From Desulfobacterales bacterium (lineage in GTDB: Bacteria > Desulfobacterota > Desulfobacteria > Desulfobacterales > Desulfobacteraceae), in contig JAKSBB010000834.1 in assembly GCA_022361315.1 (NCBI GenBank), positions 1 to 6,692 on the forward strand: DNA of 6,692 nucleotides, in the 5' to 3' direction. The translations under genes were made by a program, and so were the position numbers. This document shows, one piece after another, positions 4,840 to 6,692 of this stretch (positions are counted from its first letter, which is position 1; each line of letters starts with the position of its first letter). Under the pieces are notes generated by a model. The model was not told where the DNA came from. It saw only the letters and a program-made list of their open reading frames with translations, and ran no database searches.

Positions 4840-6692
4840 ATGGTAAGAAAGATCAGAAAGGCTGCAGTCATCGGGTCCGGAATCATGGGAGGCGGCATTG
4901 CTGCACTTCTGGCCGGCGCCGGTGTTGATGTACTGCTCCTGGACATCGTTCCTTTTGACTTGAAAGACGAAGAAAAAAACGATCCCGCAGCAAGGAATCG
5001 TATTGTTCAGGCCGGTATGGATGCAGCTCTGGCTTCCAGCCCCTCCCTGTTTTTCAATAAAAAAGACGCTGCCCGCATCTCCATCGGAAACCTGGATGAT
5101 GACATTGAAAAACTGGCGGAATGCGATTGGATCTGTGAAGTTGTTGTGGAAAACCTGAAGATCAAAAGAGATCTGTTCGAAAAGGTTGCGGGGATCAGAA
5201 AGGCAGGTTCCATCATCTCCACCAACACCTCCGGTATCCCCCTTCAGGATATCAGTGAAGGGTTCTCCCAGGAGTTCAAAGAGCACTTCATGGGTACCCA
5301 TTTCTTCAACCCGGTTCGCTACATGCATCTGCTGGAATTGATCCCCGGTGCTGAAACCAAAGAAGAAATCCTCGACTTCATCGCCACCTTTGGTGAAAGA
5401 AACCTGGGTAAAGGCATTGTCTGGGCCAAAGACACTCCCAACTTCGTGGGCAACAGAATCGGCATCCAGGGCATCGGTGCCTGCATCCAGTTCATGGTTG
5501 AAGACGGCCTGACCGTTCCTGAAGTTGACGCCCTGTTCGGACCGGCCCTGGGTCGTCCGAAAACTGCTATCTTCAAGACCACCGACCTGGTTGGTCTCGA
5601 CACCATGGCCCACGTTGCCAAAAACTCCTATGACCTCTGCGAAGACGACGAGCAGAGGGAGACCATGAACCTGCCGGACTTCGTCGGCAAGATGGTTGAA
5701 AAAAACATGCTGGGCAACAAAACCCAGGGCGGCTTCTACAAGACTGAACTGACCCCGGAATGGAAAAAACTCCGCAAGGTGCTCAACGTAGAGACCCTGG
5801 AATACGAAGACCTTGAACGCCCCACCTTCCCCTGCCTGGACGAAGCCAAGAAAAAAGGCACCCTGGTGGAAAAGATGGCCTGTGTTCTCAAGGGCGACGA
5901 CAAGGGTGCCAAGTTTGCCTGGAGATGCATGGCAAACGCCTTCCAGTATGCGGCCAACCGCGTACCTGAAATTGCCGACACCATCGTTGAAATCGACAAC
6001 TCCATGAAATGGGGTTACAACTTTGAAATGGGTCCCTTCGAAGCCTGGGATGCCTACGGTGTGGAAGAAGCGGTAGAAAGAATGAAGGGCGAAGGCCTGG
6101 ACGTTCCCGCCAACGTCATGGCAATGCTGGACAAGGGTGCCAAGACCTTCTACAAACTGGAAAACGGTATCCGCTACTACTTTGACTTCGCCTCAGGTGA
6201 ATACAAAGCCGTTCCGGTCTCCAAAGCCATGGTTTCCATTGCTGCAGCCACGGGTAACAACAAGACCGTTCTTGAGAACGCATCCGCTTCTCTGGTTGAC
6301 ATCGGCGACGACGTCTTCTGCGTGGAGTTCCATACCAAGATGAACGCCATCAACGGTGAAATCGTTGATACCATCGGCGACGCCCTTGACTATGTGGACA
6401 AAAACGGTGCCGGCCTGGTGATCGGTAACGAAGCCGGCGGCATGCCCGGCGCTTTCTCTGCCGGTGCAGACCTGGCCTTTGTTTCCAAACTCTGCCATGA
6501 CAAAAAATATGCTGAGATTGACGCCTTCCTGAAAAAAGCCCAGGACGGCATCCAGGCCACCAAATACGCGGCCTTCCCCGTTGTTGCCGCACCTTACGGC
6601 ATGGTACTGGGCGGTGGCTGCGAAACCTGCCTGGGGGCGGATCGCATCGTTGCCCATTCCGAACTTTACATGGGCCTGGTTGAAATCGGCGT
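4840..6692 (+). CDS. Bifunctional 3-hydroxyacyl-CoA dehydrogenase/enoyl-CoA hydratase (FadN-type), 3' truncated by window edge
   Basis: 617 codons are visible and the frame runs off the window; full-length relatives are ~790 residues. It catalyses hydration of enoyl-CoA and NAD-dependent oxidation of 3-hydroxyacyl-CoA in beta-oxidation, in the cytoplasm. The dehydrogenase comes first: Rossmann GSGIMGGGIA (12-21), NTSGIPL, and HFFNPVRYMHLLELIP giving the catalytic dyad His154-Glu166, then NFVGNRIG (201-208), which opens the first C-terminal domain (~201-300). A second such domain spans ~350-450. The crotonase domain starts near 470, with FSAGADL (539-545), GGGCE (Glu595) and GLVE (Glu615), the two expected catalytic glutamates. 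This order is that of B. subtilis FadN and the reverse of E. coli FadB. Codon use is strongly biased: by hand count about 26 AAC against 2 AAT, both AAT within the first ~75 codons. This indicates high expression. A thiolase partner would be expected downstream. The palindrome over the promoter suggests acyl-CoA-responsive repression. Confidence 0.95.
   Translation, partial: MVRKIRKAAVIGSGIMGGGIAALLAGAGVDVLLLDIVPFDLKDEEKNDPAARNRIVQAGMDAALASSPSLFFNKKDAARISIGNLDDDIEKLAECDWICEVVVENLKIKRDLFEKVAGIRKAGSIISTNTSGIPLQDISEGFSQEFKEHFMGTHFFNPVRYMHLLELIPGAETKEEILDFIATFGERNLGKGIVWAKDTPNFVGNRIGIQGIGACIQFMVEDGLTVPEVDALFGPALGRPKTAIFKTTDLVGLDTMAHVAKNSYDLCEDDEQRETMNLPDFVGKMVEKNMLGNKTQGGFYKTELTPEWKKLRKVLNVETLEYEDLERPTFPCLDEAKKKGTLVEKMACVLKGDDKGAKFAWRCMANAFQYAANRVPEIADTIVEIDNSMKWGYNFEMGPFEAWDAYGVEEAVERMKGEGLDVPANVMAMLDKGAKTFYKLENGIRYYFDFASGEYKAVPVSKAMVSIAAATGNNKTVLENASASLVDIGDDVFCVEFHTKMNAINGEIVDTIGDALDYVDKNGAGLVIGNEAGGMPGAFSAGADLAFVSKLCHDKKYAEIDAFLKKAQDGIQATKYAAFPVVAAPYGMVLGGGCETCLGADRIVAHSELYMGLVEIG

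Noticed and set aside
4768..5613. A 281-codon minus-strand open frame opposite the dehydrogenase gene
   Set aside because: Its low-complexity composition has no recognisable motif, and the opposite strand encodes a dehydrogenase with all catalytic motifs intact. It is a shadow of the strong codon bias of that gene.
6193..6657. A minus-strand open frame of 154 codons opposite the crotonase domain
   Set aside because: It lies entirely within the real gene, which retains both crotonase catalytic glutamates; the minus frame has no motif.

Overview
This window holds four protein genes and one informative intergenic region. The coding DNA is moderately GC-rich, the 318-bp intergenic region is clearly AT-rich, and ribosome binding sites are of the classical AGGAGG type. 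A multidomain Cache/PAS hybrid histidine kinase next to a HAD-first beta-oxidation fusion gene fits a Gram-negative environmental bacterium that oxidises fatty acids. My best guess is a Desulfobacterota (Desulfobacteraceae-like) sulfate reducer. That guess rests on general familiarity with such gene sets, not on any marker gene in the window.

Layout. Positions 1-2703 (+) carry a membrane-bound hybrid sensor kinase whose first codons lie upstream of the window. After a 32-bp convergent gap, two minus-strand genes follow. The distal one (2736-3461) is a left-handed beta-helix (hexapeptide) acyltransferase. The proximal one (3481-4521) is an alpha/alpha-toroid protein with QW-type motifs. They are 19 bp apart and probably form an operon. 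Positions 4522-4839 are the divergent control region. From 4840 (+) to the end of the window runs a highly codon-biased gene for a bifunctional 3-hydroxyacyl-CoA dehydrogenase/enoyl-CoA hydratase of the FadN type. Its last ~170 codons lie beyond the window.

How the parts fit. The beta-oxidation gene has a consensus TTGACA -35 box and a perfect AGGAGG. A perfect 7-2-7 palindrome, ATGAATGGTCATTCAT, sits on its predicted transcription start. It resembles operators of TetR-family fatty-acid regulators such as Bacillus FadR. A 13/16 copy of this site lies 174 bp upstream, nearer the divergent toroid gene. This suggests acyl-CoA-responsive repression, possibly linking both divergent units. The toroid/acyltransferase pair may modify a glycan or lipid; the exact substrate cannot be read from the sequence. 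The kinase has no visible link to the other genes and is convergent to them.

I found no RNA genes, mobile elements, CRISPR arrays or attachment sites.
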